IMG/VR virus record: IMGVR_UViG_3300036715_001783
Span: 16,695-80,694 of that record
Reading direction: 5' to 3' (one strand)
Source: a virus
DNA: 64,000 bases
In this document: one piece after another, positions 39,380 through 47,396 of the stretch
Layout of the letters: each line of letters starts with the position of its first letter
Numbering within the stretch: the stretch's first letter is position 1
The notes under the pieces: model-generated
Databases searched by the model: none
Seen by the model: the letters and a program-made list of their open reading frames with translations, nothing else
Told to the model about the DNA's origin: nothing
Translations under genes and position numbers: made by a program

Positions 39380-42358
39380 ATGTTTATAGTAATTGTATCA
39401 TCATGTATTAAGAAAGCAAAAGGTAGAACAAGAAGAGTATTAGATCAATATGCTACCCGGATAGAGTCGAATGCTTGGCAAACACCAATAACCAATATTG
39501 GATTACAACAACTGCACAAGGACCTAAAAAAGGTAGCAACTAGACACACATCAGTAACTTGTTTTGTTAATAGTGGGTACAAACAACTTCAAAAATTATG
39601 GACTGTTGGATCTGAAGCTAGCAAATACAACTTCCAACAAAGTGTGTTCAAGACTAAAGATGGTAGCTCATACCGGTCAACTGTCCCACCACACATCCGC
39701 AAAATTTCATTATTATCCAAAACCGCTGGATATGCTCATGATTTGGGCAAAGCCTCTGTTAAATTTCAAAATAAATTAATAGGGAAGGGTTCCATTGGAG
39801 ATGATATCCGACATGAGTGGATATCAATGAGAGTTCTCCAACAACTTAGAAAAGGAAAATCTTGGCAACAGGCATGGGACTCCCCTATAAACATTGAGTT
39901 TGATGGGTTTATGAAAAATGGGATGACTCAGATCAACGATGTGTTGGATTTTTGTGTGGCTACTCATCATGGACTATTCTGCAAGTATGACACAGAGACT
40001 CGGGAAATAAACAACGATGTAAATAATTTTCACGTAAGAAATGTAAATTTTAAATCATCAGATTTTCAAGTAGCTGGTAACATTGACCCTGATTTATTAT
40101 CTAAAATATCATCAGGTGAAAAAAGATTAAACAAAATGATTTCGGGGGCAACTCCTCTTGAATTGGAATACCTAGCTTGGATTTCCAGAGCTATGTTAAT
40201 TATGGCAGACCAAGTTGTTTCTGCAACACACAAAAACAAATACAAAAAAAGTGAGTTATACGCTAATACCGATAGAATACTAGGTCAAAAAAATGGTCCA
40301 CTTAATCAACCATTAGATTATCATTTAACTAATGTTGGTGAGTATGCATCTAATTATGCATACAAGTTTCTAACAGAAGTTGACTATCCAGCTTTATCCT
40401 CACAAACTATCAGCAATATTTTAACAAAATCAACAGATACCAGATTTGTTTGGCAGGATATTGCTTGTGAACATTTTATAGCTCAACCTGAATCAAATTT
40501 TTTAATTTTCAATATTGCAAATACAGGATGTGGGAAAACTCTAGCAAACCTAAAACTTGCAACAACTATTTCAAAAAATGAAGAACAAACAAGAATATCT
40601 ATCTGCCTCAATTTACGCTCTCTAACTCTACAAACTGGTAGAGAATATAACCGTATATTGAACCCACATGAAATAGACGCATTTGCTGTCCTTATAGGGG
40701 ACAAAACTACCCAACAACTATTTGATAATGACTGCGACGAAAATATTACCGAACCTAATATTGACATCGACGAAAACTTCCATATAAACAAGGAGTTACC
40801 TGAATGGTTGGAATTATTTTGTGATCTGTCATCAAATAGGAACACTATATTAGCGGCACCATTATTAGTGTCCACTGTAGATTATTTAATAAAAGCAGCT
40901 ACCCCAAGTGCACAAGGCCACCATGTTGCAAGTTTAATTAGAGCAGCCTCATCTGATTTAATATTAGATGAAGTTGACGGATATGAACCTAATCAATTGG
41001 TAATTATATGTAAATTGATTGAATTAGTTTCTTTTTTCGGTAGAAACGTAATATGCTCGACCGCTACTTTATCCACACCTGTTGCTGATTTAATATTGAT
41101 AGCGTTTAATAGAGGTAGAGAAGCTCGACAATTGTTGATTGATAGTAATCACACATCCCAATTTGGAATTGTGGATAATATAATTAAACCATCATCAATA
41201 TCATTTGGGGAAGATGTAAAAACTCATTACATGAACACAATAACAACCAAAAATAATTTAAACAATCAAGTAATAACAAAACTTGCAAAATTAACTCGTG
41301 TTCCAGAGGTAACAGAAGAATGTTGGTTTAATTCAATAGCAGAGGATTGTGTTGAACACCATAACAACCACCAGTGGATATACAAAGAAGCAACAGTTTC
41401 AATTGGATTGATACGAGTTGCTAATATTAAACATGGAATTGCCTTATCCAAATTCTTGACACAAACCCTATCAAACGTAAAGGTATGTTTTTATCACGCA
41501 AATGATTTCAAAATCGCTAGGTTTCACAAAGAACAAATATTAGATAGATTATTAACTAGAAAAAATCCCAACAAGGTGTATTCGGATTTGGATAGTGAAT
41601 TGGAGCCTGGAAAAGATATAATGTTTATAGTTGTAGCAACTCCTGTTGAAGAAATAGGAAGAGACCATGATTTTGATTGGGCTATTATTGAGCCATCAAG
41701 TTGCTCATCTATTATACAAACAGCTGGTCGAGTCAATCGACACCGTCTAATTAAGCAAACAGTTCCTAATATTAGTATATTGCAATACAATCATCGAAAT
41801 ATTAACAACCACAACAAATCAACAAAGATATCATTTGTGAGACCTGGATTGGAATGTCAATTAATTGGAGGAACATCTCACCCATCCAAAGATATAGAAC
41901 AATTATTGCCATGGGATAATGATGTATTGCAAATATCGTCAACGTTAAGATTTAATAGTGTGTTTGCAAGTTGTGATGATACAGCAATATCAAATACCAC
42001 TACTCACGCTATTAAAAGGTTTTTTTCTACTAAGCACACCCTATTATTAAAAAATAAATTTTATAATGACTATAGGTTGCGTGATAATGAACAACAAACT
42101 GAAATTATATTAGGCTGGGAAAATGGTGACACTTATAAATTTTGTGAGTATAAACAACTACCCGTTATAAGGACCAATAAAGTATTAGTTGATCCACCAT
42201 ATGGAAATACTTGGCTATCATTATCACACCTCGAGTTGAATAAAAAATGTAAGGCTAATGATGTTCCATACTATATTGGTAAATCATTATCCGTAAGAAA
42301 AGTTAAAGACGAAACAAGCCTTCACCACGATTGGTCATTTGGTTGGTGGATGGAATAA
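39380..42358 (+). CDS. cas2-3: Cas2-Cas3 fusion, type I-F helicase-nuclease
   Basis: The 992-aa protein begins with a Cas2 domain (about 1-95; 'RRVLDQYATRI' and 'NAWQTPITNIGLQQLHKDLKK' match the Pseudomonas fusion). An HD nuclease follows ('AGYAHDLGKASVKFQNKL', His120-Asp121, and 'VATHHGLF'), then an SF2 helicase with 'NTGCGKTLANL' (Walker A, about 380), 'LILDEVDGYEP' (motif II, about 530), 'CSTATLSTP' and 'QTAGRVNRHR' (motif VI). It is recruited by Cascade to degrade target DNA. It lies downstream of the array, away from cas1. TCGGAGGG provides a strong ribosome site 24 nt after the last repeat. Confidence 0.96.
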   Translation: MFIVIVSSCIKKAKGRTRRVLDQYATRIESNAWQTPITNIGLQQLHKDLKKVATRHTSVTCFVNSGYKQLQKLWTVGSEASKYNFQQSVFKTKDGSSYRSTVPPHIRKISLLSKTAGYAHDLGKASVKFQNKLIGKGSIGDDIRHEWISMRVLQQLRKGKSWQQAWDSPINIEFDGFMKNGMTQINDVLDFCVATHHGLFCKYDTETREINNDVNNFHVRNVNFKSSDFQVAGNIDPDLLSKISSGEKRLNKMISGATPLELEYLAWISRAMLIMADQVVSATHKNKYKKSELYANTDRILGQKNGPLNQPLDYHLTNVGEYASNYAYKFLTEVDYPALSSQTISNILTKSTDTRFVWQDIACEHFIAQPESNFLIFNIANTGCGKTLANLKLATTISKNEEQTRISICLNLRSLTLQTGREYNRILNPHEIDAFAVLIGDKTTQQLFDNDCDENITEPNIDIDENFHINKELPEWLELFCDLSSNRNTILAAPLLVSTVDYLIKAATPSAQGHHVASLIRAASSDLILDEVDGYEPNQLVIICKLIELVSFFGRNVICSTATLSTPVADLILIAFNRGREARQLLIDSNHTSQFGIVDNIIKPSSISFGEDVKTHYMNTITTKNNLNNQVITKLAKLTRVPEVTEECWFNSIAEDCVEHHNNHQWIYKEATVSIGLIRVANIKHGIALSKFLTQTLSNVKVCFYHANDFKIARFHKEQILDRLLTRKNPNKVYSDLDSELEPGKDIMFIVVATPVEEIGRDHDFDWAIIEPSSCSSIIQTAGRVNRHRLIKQTVPNISILQYNHRNINNHNKSTKISFVRPGLECQLIGGTSHPSKDIEQLLPWDNDVLQISSTLRFNSVFASCDDTAISNTTTHAIKRFFSTKHTLLLKNKFYNDYRLRDNEQQTEIILGWENGDTYKFCEYKQLPVIRTNKVLVDPPYGNTWLSLSHLELNKKCKANDVPYYIGKSLSVRKVKDETSLHHDWSFGWWME

Positions 42359-42362
42359 TATA

Positions 42363-42428
42363 CCCCCTATTGACATTTAATTTATTTCGTGTATAATAGG
42401 GTTTTTAAATTAATCAAAAGGAGATAAT
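42363..42428 (+). repeat. right 66-bp direct repeat with promoter (CRISPR cassette edge)
   Basis: This copy of the 34199-34264 segment differs at one base between the -35 and -10. TTGACA (42370-42375) and TATAAT (42392-42397) precede the ribosome site for the membrane protein at 42432. It starts 5 nt after the cas2-3 stop. A recombination between the two copies would delete the entire cassette and leave one intact promoter. Confidence 0.95.
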
Positions 42429-42431
42429 ATC

Positions 42432-42635
42432 ATGTGGAACAGAGTTTTAAGATTAGCAGCCTTTCTTGCACTATTGTGGTTAATCATCACAGTATTTTTA
42501 TGTGTTGGAATGTGGAATAATGGTTTTGCTCCTCATGATTATCTCGAAAATGAGCATGTCGATCGTTCATCTTTCATCAAACAAAAGAAAGCAGAACAAG
42601 ACCAACGATTCAGAGACAGAGGATGGATTAAATAA
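42432..42635 (+). CDS. small membrane protein, 67 aa
   Basis: One hydrophobic segment (about residues 5-28) followed by a charged tail. It is driven by the right copy of the flanking promoter and was probably the first gene after this promoter before the CRISPR cassette arrived. Not recognised. Confidence 0.65.
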   Translation: MWNRVLRLAAFLALLWLIITVFLCVGMWNNGFAPHDYLENEHVDRSSFIKQKKAEQDQRFRDRGWIK

Positions 42636-42790
42636 TGAATTGAAATATTTTGTGGGCAATTGCTATAGTTGGGTGGTTAGCCATCACCTGTGATTTAATA
42701 TGGGAAGATGTGTTTCATTCATCCAACACCACTATCCAACTGCAGCAGAGAGCAATAAACTATGAGCCAAGATATATTTGGTCTAGTTGA
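42635..42790 (+). CDS. membrane peptide with TGA at codon 3
   Basis: ATG 42635 overlaps the previous stop (TAATG). Codon 3 is TGA (42641-42643), then 48 codons read through with a hydrophobic segment ('ILWAIAIVGWLAI') and end at TGA 42788. As Trp, the TGA gives a natural-looking N-terminus. Without read-through, no other start of the same frame exists before the membrane segment except a TTG. Confidence 0.45.
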
Positions 42791-42914
42791 AGATATTAAT
42801 AACCAACTAGGAACGAAATTAGATTCAGTTGGAAGTTATTATTTGACTTCGTATGCTCACAATGGATTACAATGTTATGCACTGAGAACTATTGTGTTTA
42901 ATGAACCGCAATAA
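42762..42914 (+). CDS. small hypothetical protein, 50 aa
   Basis: ATG 42762 lies in the end of the previous frame. Acidic N-terminal part, aromatic C-terminal part, no known motif. Its stop overlaps the start of the next frame. Confidence 0.5.
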   Translation: MSQDIFGLVEDINNQLGTKLDSVGSYYLTSYAHNGLQCYALRTIVFNEPQ

Positions 42915-43157
42915 CGTTGACATTAATGCAAAATTAGATGATGGGGACTATACAGTTCCTGATGGAATGTTGTTAGTTGTTTGCATCCAGAGTTAATTGG
43001 TTTTGTAATTGGTAACACACCTGATTGGTGTGCTGATCACTTAGATCAAATTTGTGCTTTGATGCACAAACATAAAGTGATAAATAAGGTGTGTGATGTA
43101 TATAACATTACATATTGTAAGTATGATGTGTGGGCTCGATTAAGAGTGTATAGTTAG
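42901..43157 (+). pseudogene. frameshifted small gene
   Basis: ATG 42901 reads 31 codons to TAA 42994-42996. A second frame then continues without break with 'ELIGFVIGNTPDWCADHLDQ' and a sensible basic C-terminus to TAG 43155-43157. The switch is at about 42980-42990 in a GTTGTTAGTTGTTTG tract. A single-base indel would make one protein of about 85 aa. Confidence 0.5.
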
Positions 43158-43160
43158 CAA

Positions 43161-43467
43161 TACCCTGACTGTTGTCTACTAATGGAAATTAGTAGATAAT
43201 AACTAAAATTATAAGAATGATTGTGATGACTCAATCGGCAACAGGTGATACCCTTCTCCCTGTCAAGTAGGAACAGAAGTGCAAGGATGCACTTAACGTA
43301 GCCTTTAGGATGATGCCTATAAAGTTGACCTACTTGGGAGCTATGTCAACTATAGTTAAATATAATAAACATGTGATATTCATGTCGCCAGGTACTTCCA
43401 ATCAACTGCGTTAATGTGGGGGCAGGGATATGTTTTAAGAGCAGATATTATTAGTTAATTAGTAAAC
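43161..43467 (+). ncRNA. candidate structured RNA, no ORF
   Basis: About 300 bp with no coding frame but many complementary segments: TCTACTAAT/ATTAGTAGA (43175-43196), AGG-TGAT-ACCCT in an ACAGG/CCTGT stem (43240-43263), CAAGTAGG/CCTACTTG (43264-43271 with 43329-43336) enclosing AAGTGC/GCACTT and a TTTAGG/CCTATAAA stem, and ACATG/CATGT (43369-43385). This multibranched pattern suggests a structured RNA. I cannot place it in a family; group I intron core motifs are not convincing. Confidence 0.5.
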
Positions 43468-43518
43468 AAGATAACCAATTAACTTTCGCATCAAATGCGA
43501 AAGTTAATTGGTTATCTT
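43468..43518 (+). terminator. 24-bp perfect hairpin
   Basis: AAGATAACCAATTAACTTTC and four further bases (43468-43491) pair without mismatch with 43495-43518 around the loop CAA. It lacks a T tract of normal length but follows the structured, gene-free stretch and could end or protect that RNA. It could equally be a protein-binding palindrome. Confidence 0.65.
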
Positions 43519-43576
43519 ACGCAGTCAGATGTATTGATTGTGTCTAAATCAAAACCATTACTCATAAGGAATCATT

Positions 43577-43867
43577 ATGGTTGAAACACCAACACCAATA
43601 CCAATTACGGAAATATTATCTTGGTTGATACATGAACCAGTAGCTTATTATCCACATGTGGATTTTTTATTCCATTCCACCATATTTGATTTGGTCATTA
43701 GATAATAAACTCATTACCCATATATATGTGGAAGATGTTGAGGGTATTGAAGTCGTTATAATGGAGGTCCATCTGATTTTCGATGTGATGTAGCAGGTGT
43801 AATCACATCGGTTAAAAATTTACACAGAACAAAAATCATTGTTCAGTCATATTTTAACTGGTTGTAA
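43577..43867 (+). pseudogene. small gene broken by two frameshifts
   Basis: ATG 43577 after ATAAGGAATC reads 'VETPTPIPITEILSWLIH' and so on to about residue 36. A second frame continues with 'YLIWSLDNKLITHIYVEDVEG', and a third with 'NGGPSDFRCDVAGVITSVK' to TAA 43865-43867. Each piece looks natural, so one protein of about 95 aa has been split by two indels near 43680 and 43763. Confidence 0.55.
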
Positions 43868-44114
43868 AGCACAACAAAAACCACGAACTGGTTTTAATAT
43901 TTTTGCTTACTTGACAGAAGAATTTGGTGAGGTAGCCACAGAAATTAATATTGAGCAAGGATATTCAACAAAACCACCTGGTAAAGATGGTATTATTGGT
44001 GAATGTGTTGATGTTATGGTATGTGTTATTGATTTGATTCGCCATTATTACCCAGACGTAACTGAACAAGAACTAGTTGATATAGCAACCAACAAATTAG
44101 CCAAGTGGAAATAA
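43839..44114 (+). CDS. MazG-like nucleotide pyrophosphohydrolase, 91 aa
   Basis: 'AYLTEEFGEVATEI' followed by 'GECVDVMVCVIDLIRHYYPD' gives the E-x2-E ... E-x2-D metal-binding pattern of the MazG fold. Such enzymes hydrolyse (d)NTPs to monophosphates; phage MazG may lower ppGpp or sanitise nucleotides. The start is uncertain (TTG 43839 is the first codon in frame) and the upstream gene is damaged, so an N-terminal piece may be missing. Confidence 0.7.
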   Translation: MFSHILTGCKAQQKPRTGFNIFAYLTEEFGEVATEINIEQGYSTKPPGKDGIIGECVDVMVCVIDLIRHYYPDVTEQELVDIATNKLAKWK

Positions 44115-44115
44115 T

Positions 44116-44340
44116 ATGACAGGACAATATAGAAATTTGCGAGATTTACTAGGAAACTCTCCAAGTGTAGTTATCACTAATCCTAAGAACACACTGTTTG
44201 ATATCGGTGCTATTGGTGAATTAACACATATTACAAGAGGTGAATTTCCAATCCAGGTATGGGCAGTAACAAAAACAAATCGTGGCTGGATTAATATTGA
44301 AAATGTGGAGGTGATTAATGACTCCAAATCAATTAATTGA
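44116..44340 (+). CDS. hypothetical protein, 74 aa
   Basis: Starts 1 nt after the MazG-like stop and overlaps the next gene by 23 nt. Small beta-rich soluble protein, not recognised. Confidence 0.55.
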   Translation: MTGQYRNLRDLLGNSPSVVITNPKNTLFDIGAIGELTHITRGEFPIQVWAVTKTNRGWINIENVEVINDSKSIN

Positions 44341-44836
44341 TTTACTGAGACAAGATTTGTGCCCAGGAGAACCAACTAATACCTATCTTGCCTCTTGTTG
44401 GAAAGCAGGGGCAAGATTTTACAATTATCCAATAACACAAATCTGGACATTGGATGATGAAGTAATAACACATATTTGTGTGGTTCGAGATGCACGTAGC
44501 AATCCAATATTATTAGTTGTTGGATATGATGACACGAATAGCGTGTTTTTGTTTACTGAAAATATTGATGAAAATCGTATTAGAATTTACACAGACAACC
44601 TGGCCGAAAAACAGCTCAGCACAAACCAAATAAGTGCACCTGATTGGTCTGATGCTCCTGAATGGGCCACATTTCTTGCCCAAGACCAGAGTGGTGATTG
44701 GTATTGGTTTTGGAAAGAACCTACCATATCAGATACAGGTATGTGGGAATCGGACACAATTTATTGTAAAGCGTATAGGGTCTCTAATTGGGAGGACACC
44801 TTACAACCTAAACCTATCGAAGAGGGCAAAAAATGA
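44318..44836 (+). CDS. hypothetical protein with APxW motif, 172 aa
   Basis: A Trp-rich C-terminal half with 'APDWSDAPEWATFLAQDQSGDWYWF', a motif found in small phage proteins of unknown function and repeated in the damaged gene that follows. The start overlaps the previous gene and GGAGGTG lies upstream. Not further recognised. Confidence 0.6.
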   Translation: MTPNQLIDLLRQDLCPGEPTNTYLASCWKAGARFYNYPITQIWTLDDEVITHICVVRDARSNPILLVVGYDDTNSVFLFTENIDENRIRIYTDNLAEKQLSTNQISAPDWSDAPEWATFLAQDQSGDWYWFWKEPTISDTGMWESDTIYCKAYRVSNWEDTLQPKPIEEGKK

Positions 44837-45159
44837 CCGAATTAGAAAATTCAATAATTGGTGGGAAAAATACTATGACAAATATGATTTTCATGGACCC
44901 GAATGGTCCATAGCACACAGTGTGTGGATGGCAAGAGCCACACTTATTACTCCATTTCCTGATTGGACTGGTGCACCTGATTGGGCTAATCATGTTGCCC
45001 AAGACGGAAATGGAAAGTGGTCTCAAGGTTTGTACTCGTGTAGATGAGGCCTGGCAGGTTGGAACCATGACAGAAGCTGATTTCTTGAATGCAGATGACG
45101 ATATGGATACCATTCATAATGTTGAGGCATTAATAAGAGAGTTAATCGAAATTTTGTAA
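44833..45159 (+). pseudogene. paralogue of preceding gene, frameshifted
   Basis: ATG 44833 overlaps the previous stop. The frame soon fails (TAG at about 44911), while a second frame reads 'WEKYYDKYDFHGPEW' and 'FPDWTGAPDWANHVAQDGNGKW', matching the APDW motif of the gene upstream. A third frame supplies the end 'MTEADFLNADDDMDTI' and so on to TAA 45157-45159. Two indels (near 44870 and 45030) would restore one protein of about 108 aa. Confidence 0.6.
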
Positions 45160-45163
45160 CCCG

Positions 45164-45191
45164 TTGAAGTAATTTAATTTTACTGTATAAT
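45164..45191 (+). promoter_or_regulatory. promoter of the helicase gene
   Basis: TTGAAG (45164-45169) and TATAAT (45186-45191), spacer 16 nt. Confidence 0.6.
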
Positions 45192-45237
45192 ACTCTTCAT
45201 CAGTTAAGTAATTCAATTCACACAAAAGGCATTCATT

Positions 45238-46386
45238 ATGAGTAATAAAACATCTAAATCGGCTCCAGTTGTAATTGATGAAGTAGAGCTCTTTGGGGAA
45301 CGTGCGGTACGGTGGTATCAGATAGCAGCCAGAAATGAGGTGGCTGAAGCATTGGAAGAAAATCCAGTTGCTCGTATTTTAGTTGTGATGCCAACAGGTA
45401 CTGGTAAAACAGTAACATCTGGTTTAATCTTCTCTTCTGAACGTGTTCGTGCTGCAATTGGTGTTAAGCCTGGTGCTCCACTCAGATTGTTGTTCATTGC
45501 ACATAAACACAGATTATTGACTCAAGCAGAACAAGCATATGCTGATGCTGAGAATGTTACATTCATTCAACAAAGTGCCTTTTCTGATATTCCACAATCT
45601 GTATTGGATGCAGATTGGGATATTACTTGTATTGATGAGGCACATCATGAAGCTATGTCATCTATCCAATACCACTTGGAACTATTAGGTGAAAAACCAT
45701 TAATTGGTTTAACAGCAACACCTGACAGAGCTGATGGATGTTTAATCAAATTTGACATTGTTGTTAATCCAATTTCAAGAGAACAAGCAGTGGCAGAAGG
45801 TCATTTGGCTGAAACAAGAATTCATACATTTGTTGATGTACCATCTAAATCAAAAACAGTTGTATTGACTGACTTGTTGGAGAATTACATTCACCAAATG
45901 GGTCAAACAATGATTTTTGTTAAGACCAAACAAGAAGTTCGTGAAATAACAGCTGTTATCAATGAACTTGGTTACATTGCGGTTGGTATTTTAGACCAAT
46001 CAAACAAAGAATTGGATGTTATTCTGAATTTGTTCTCAGAAGGAAAAATAGAGTTCTTAGTTAATTGTGCCAAAATATCTGAAGGAGTGGATGTTAAGGG
46101 GTGTACTGATGTTATCCTTGGTAGACAAATTGGTTCATACTCACAACTGAACCAAATTATTGGTCGTGCAGCACGACCAGATTCAACCTGTAATGTTTGG
46201 GAACTTATCAATCCATTATCTGGTACAAATCTTGATTCAACTGTTGTGGTTGGGACTCCAGCCTTTCACAGATTGGTATCAAAACGCAAAGACAATTGGG
46301 TCGAAAATGTATTCGACTATGTTACACACAAAACCAGTAAACAACTTGGTATTGCATCTGGTATCAGAATTGGTGCAGGTCGGTAG
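45238..46386 (+). CDS. SF2 DEAH-box helicase
   Basis: The 382-aa protein has 'LVVMPTGTGKTVTS' (Walker A, about 50-63), 'LLFIAHKHRLL' (Ia), 'ITCIDEAHHEAM' (II, DEAH), 'IGLTATPDR' (III), 'MIFVKTKQEVRE' (IV), 'FLVNCAKISEGVDVKG' (V) and 'QIIGRAARPD' (VI). All helicase motifs are intact. It resembles compact phage restriction-type or UvsW-like helicases that remodel branched DNA or R-loops, important for recombination-dependent replication in T4-like phages. No nuclease domain is fused. A terminator follows directly. Confidence 0.88.
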   Translation: MSNKTSKSAPVVIDEVELFGERAVRWYQIAARNEVAEALEENPVARILVVMPTGTGKTVTSGLIFSSERVRAAIGVKPGAPLRLLFIAHKHRLLTQAEQAYADAENVTFIQQSAFSDIPQSVLDADWDITCIDEAHHEAMSSIQYHLELLGEKPLIGLTATPDRADGCLIKFDIVVNPISREQAVAEGHLAETRIHTFVDVPSKSKTVVLTDLLENYIHQMGQTMIFVKTKQEVREITAVINELGYIAVGILDQSNKELDVILNLFSEGKIEFLVNCAKISEGVDVKGCTDVILGRQIGSYSQLNQIIGRAARPDSTCNVWELINPLSGTNLDSTVVVGTPAFHRLVSKRKDNWVENVFDYVTHKTSKQLGIASGIRIGAGR

Positions 46387-46397
46387 TCACACCAACC

Positions 46398-46426
46398 GGG
46401 GGGATTAATTATCCCCCTTTTCTTTT
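46398..46426 (+). terminator. intrinsic terminator
   Basis: GGGGGAT and ATCCCCC flank a short AT loop (46399-46417), followed by TTTTCTTTT. Ends the helicase transcript. Confidence 0.85.
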
Positions 46427-46480
46427 GTGTAAAATGTAGTATAATAGTATTTTATTCATCATTAATAGGAAGTACATCAA

Positions 46481-47392
46481 ATGTTATTATCTAAACAATT
46501 ATTAAAAAATCTGCAAGCCTGTGATACTGGCATTGCTTTTTGTGAACGAAACCAGTTGTTCGGATTTGATTTAGATCTGTTGCACACTGTTACTGGTGAC
46601 TATCACTTTTTTGTATCTTGGCTAAGAGACAATTTGGGAGAGAATGAGTTTGATAATAATGAGAATCGTATCAAACGAGTTAATGGATCTGACCAACCAA
46701 CATTGTGGGTGTATGATGATAACCGTAACTTGTTATCGTACACCAATGGTAGTATACATGAATTATACACTTACAATGAGTTTGGTAAACTATCAACTTT
46801 TGTTGATAGAACAAAATCAAAAACCTTCAAATATGATGATGACCAAAATATGGTTCGATTTGATTCCTATATGGGCCAACATCACTATTGGGAAGAATGG
46901 ACATATAGTAAGACTGGTAAAGAATTAACATACCTGGATTCATACAAAAATCAACATGTGTGGACGTATGATGAACATGACAATCAGGTGTCTCAGAGTA
47001 CCACCCGTGGTGTTAATGGAAGTATTGAATTAATTGAGGCAACTTATGATGATAAAGGTAGAGTAGCCTCAAAAACTCATAACTCTGGTAAAGAAGAATA
47101 TTGGGAGTATGATGACATGGACAATGTCTTATCATACAAAGAAGTGTATCCTGATCCTAATGGTGAAGTGTATCATCTAACACAAACATTTGATTCCAAA
47201 GGAAACAGATTAACTGCATGTTGGAATGGTGACGGTATTGAGCGGTGGGTATATGACGACCACAACAACATAGTTTCATACTTCACCAATGATGATCCAG
47301 TTGATCGTTTCAAAAATGAATACGAATACTATCCAAATGGACAATTAAAACGAGCTAATGGCTTACATATCCCATTGATTGATAAGGAATAA
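46481..47392 (+). CDS. YD-repeat protein A, 303 aa
   Basis: The N-terminal 50 residues ('LQACDTGIAFCERNQLFGFDL') form a module shared with the next gene. The rest consists of about ten RHS/YD-type repeats of 18-22 residues with the pattern W.YD...N......G (for example 'WTYDEHDNQVSQ', 'WVYDDHNNIVSY'). YD repeats build beta-shell or fibre-like surfaces in Rhs toxins and teneurins; in phages they occur in proteins of unknown role. No toxin domain or signal peptide is present. It is tandem with a paralogue, which points to duplication. Confidence 0.75.
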   Translation: MLLSKQLLKNLQACDTGIAFCERNQLFGFDLDLLHTVTGDYHFFVSWLRDNLGENEFDNNENRIKRVNGSDQPTLWVYDDNRNLLSYTNGSIHELYTYNEFGKLSTFVDRTKSKTFKYDDDQNMVRFDSYMGQHHYWEEWTYSKTGKELTYLDSYKNQHVWTYDEHDNQVSQSTTRGVNGSIELIEATYDDKGRVASKTHNSGKEEYWEYDDMDNVLSYKEVYPDPNGEVYHLTQTFDSKGNRLTACWNGDGIERWVYDDHNNIVSYFTNDDPVDRFKNEYEYYPNGQLKRANGLHIPLIDKE

Positions 47393-47396
47393 TAAC

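Noticed and set aside
34266-42358. CRISPR-associated transposon (type I-F3) in place of a defence system
   Set aside because: There is a cas2-3 nuclease-helicase with HD motif, and no tniQ, tnsA, tnsB or tnsC gene anywhere in the window; cas8f and cas5f are not fused.
43161-43467. Group I intron
   Set aside because: Several stems exist, but I could not find a convincing P7 or the conserved core strings, and there is no interrupted gene around it.
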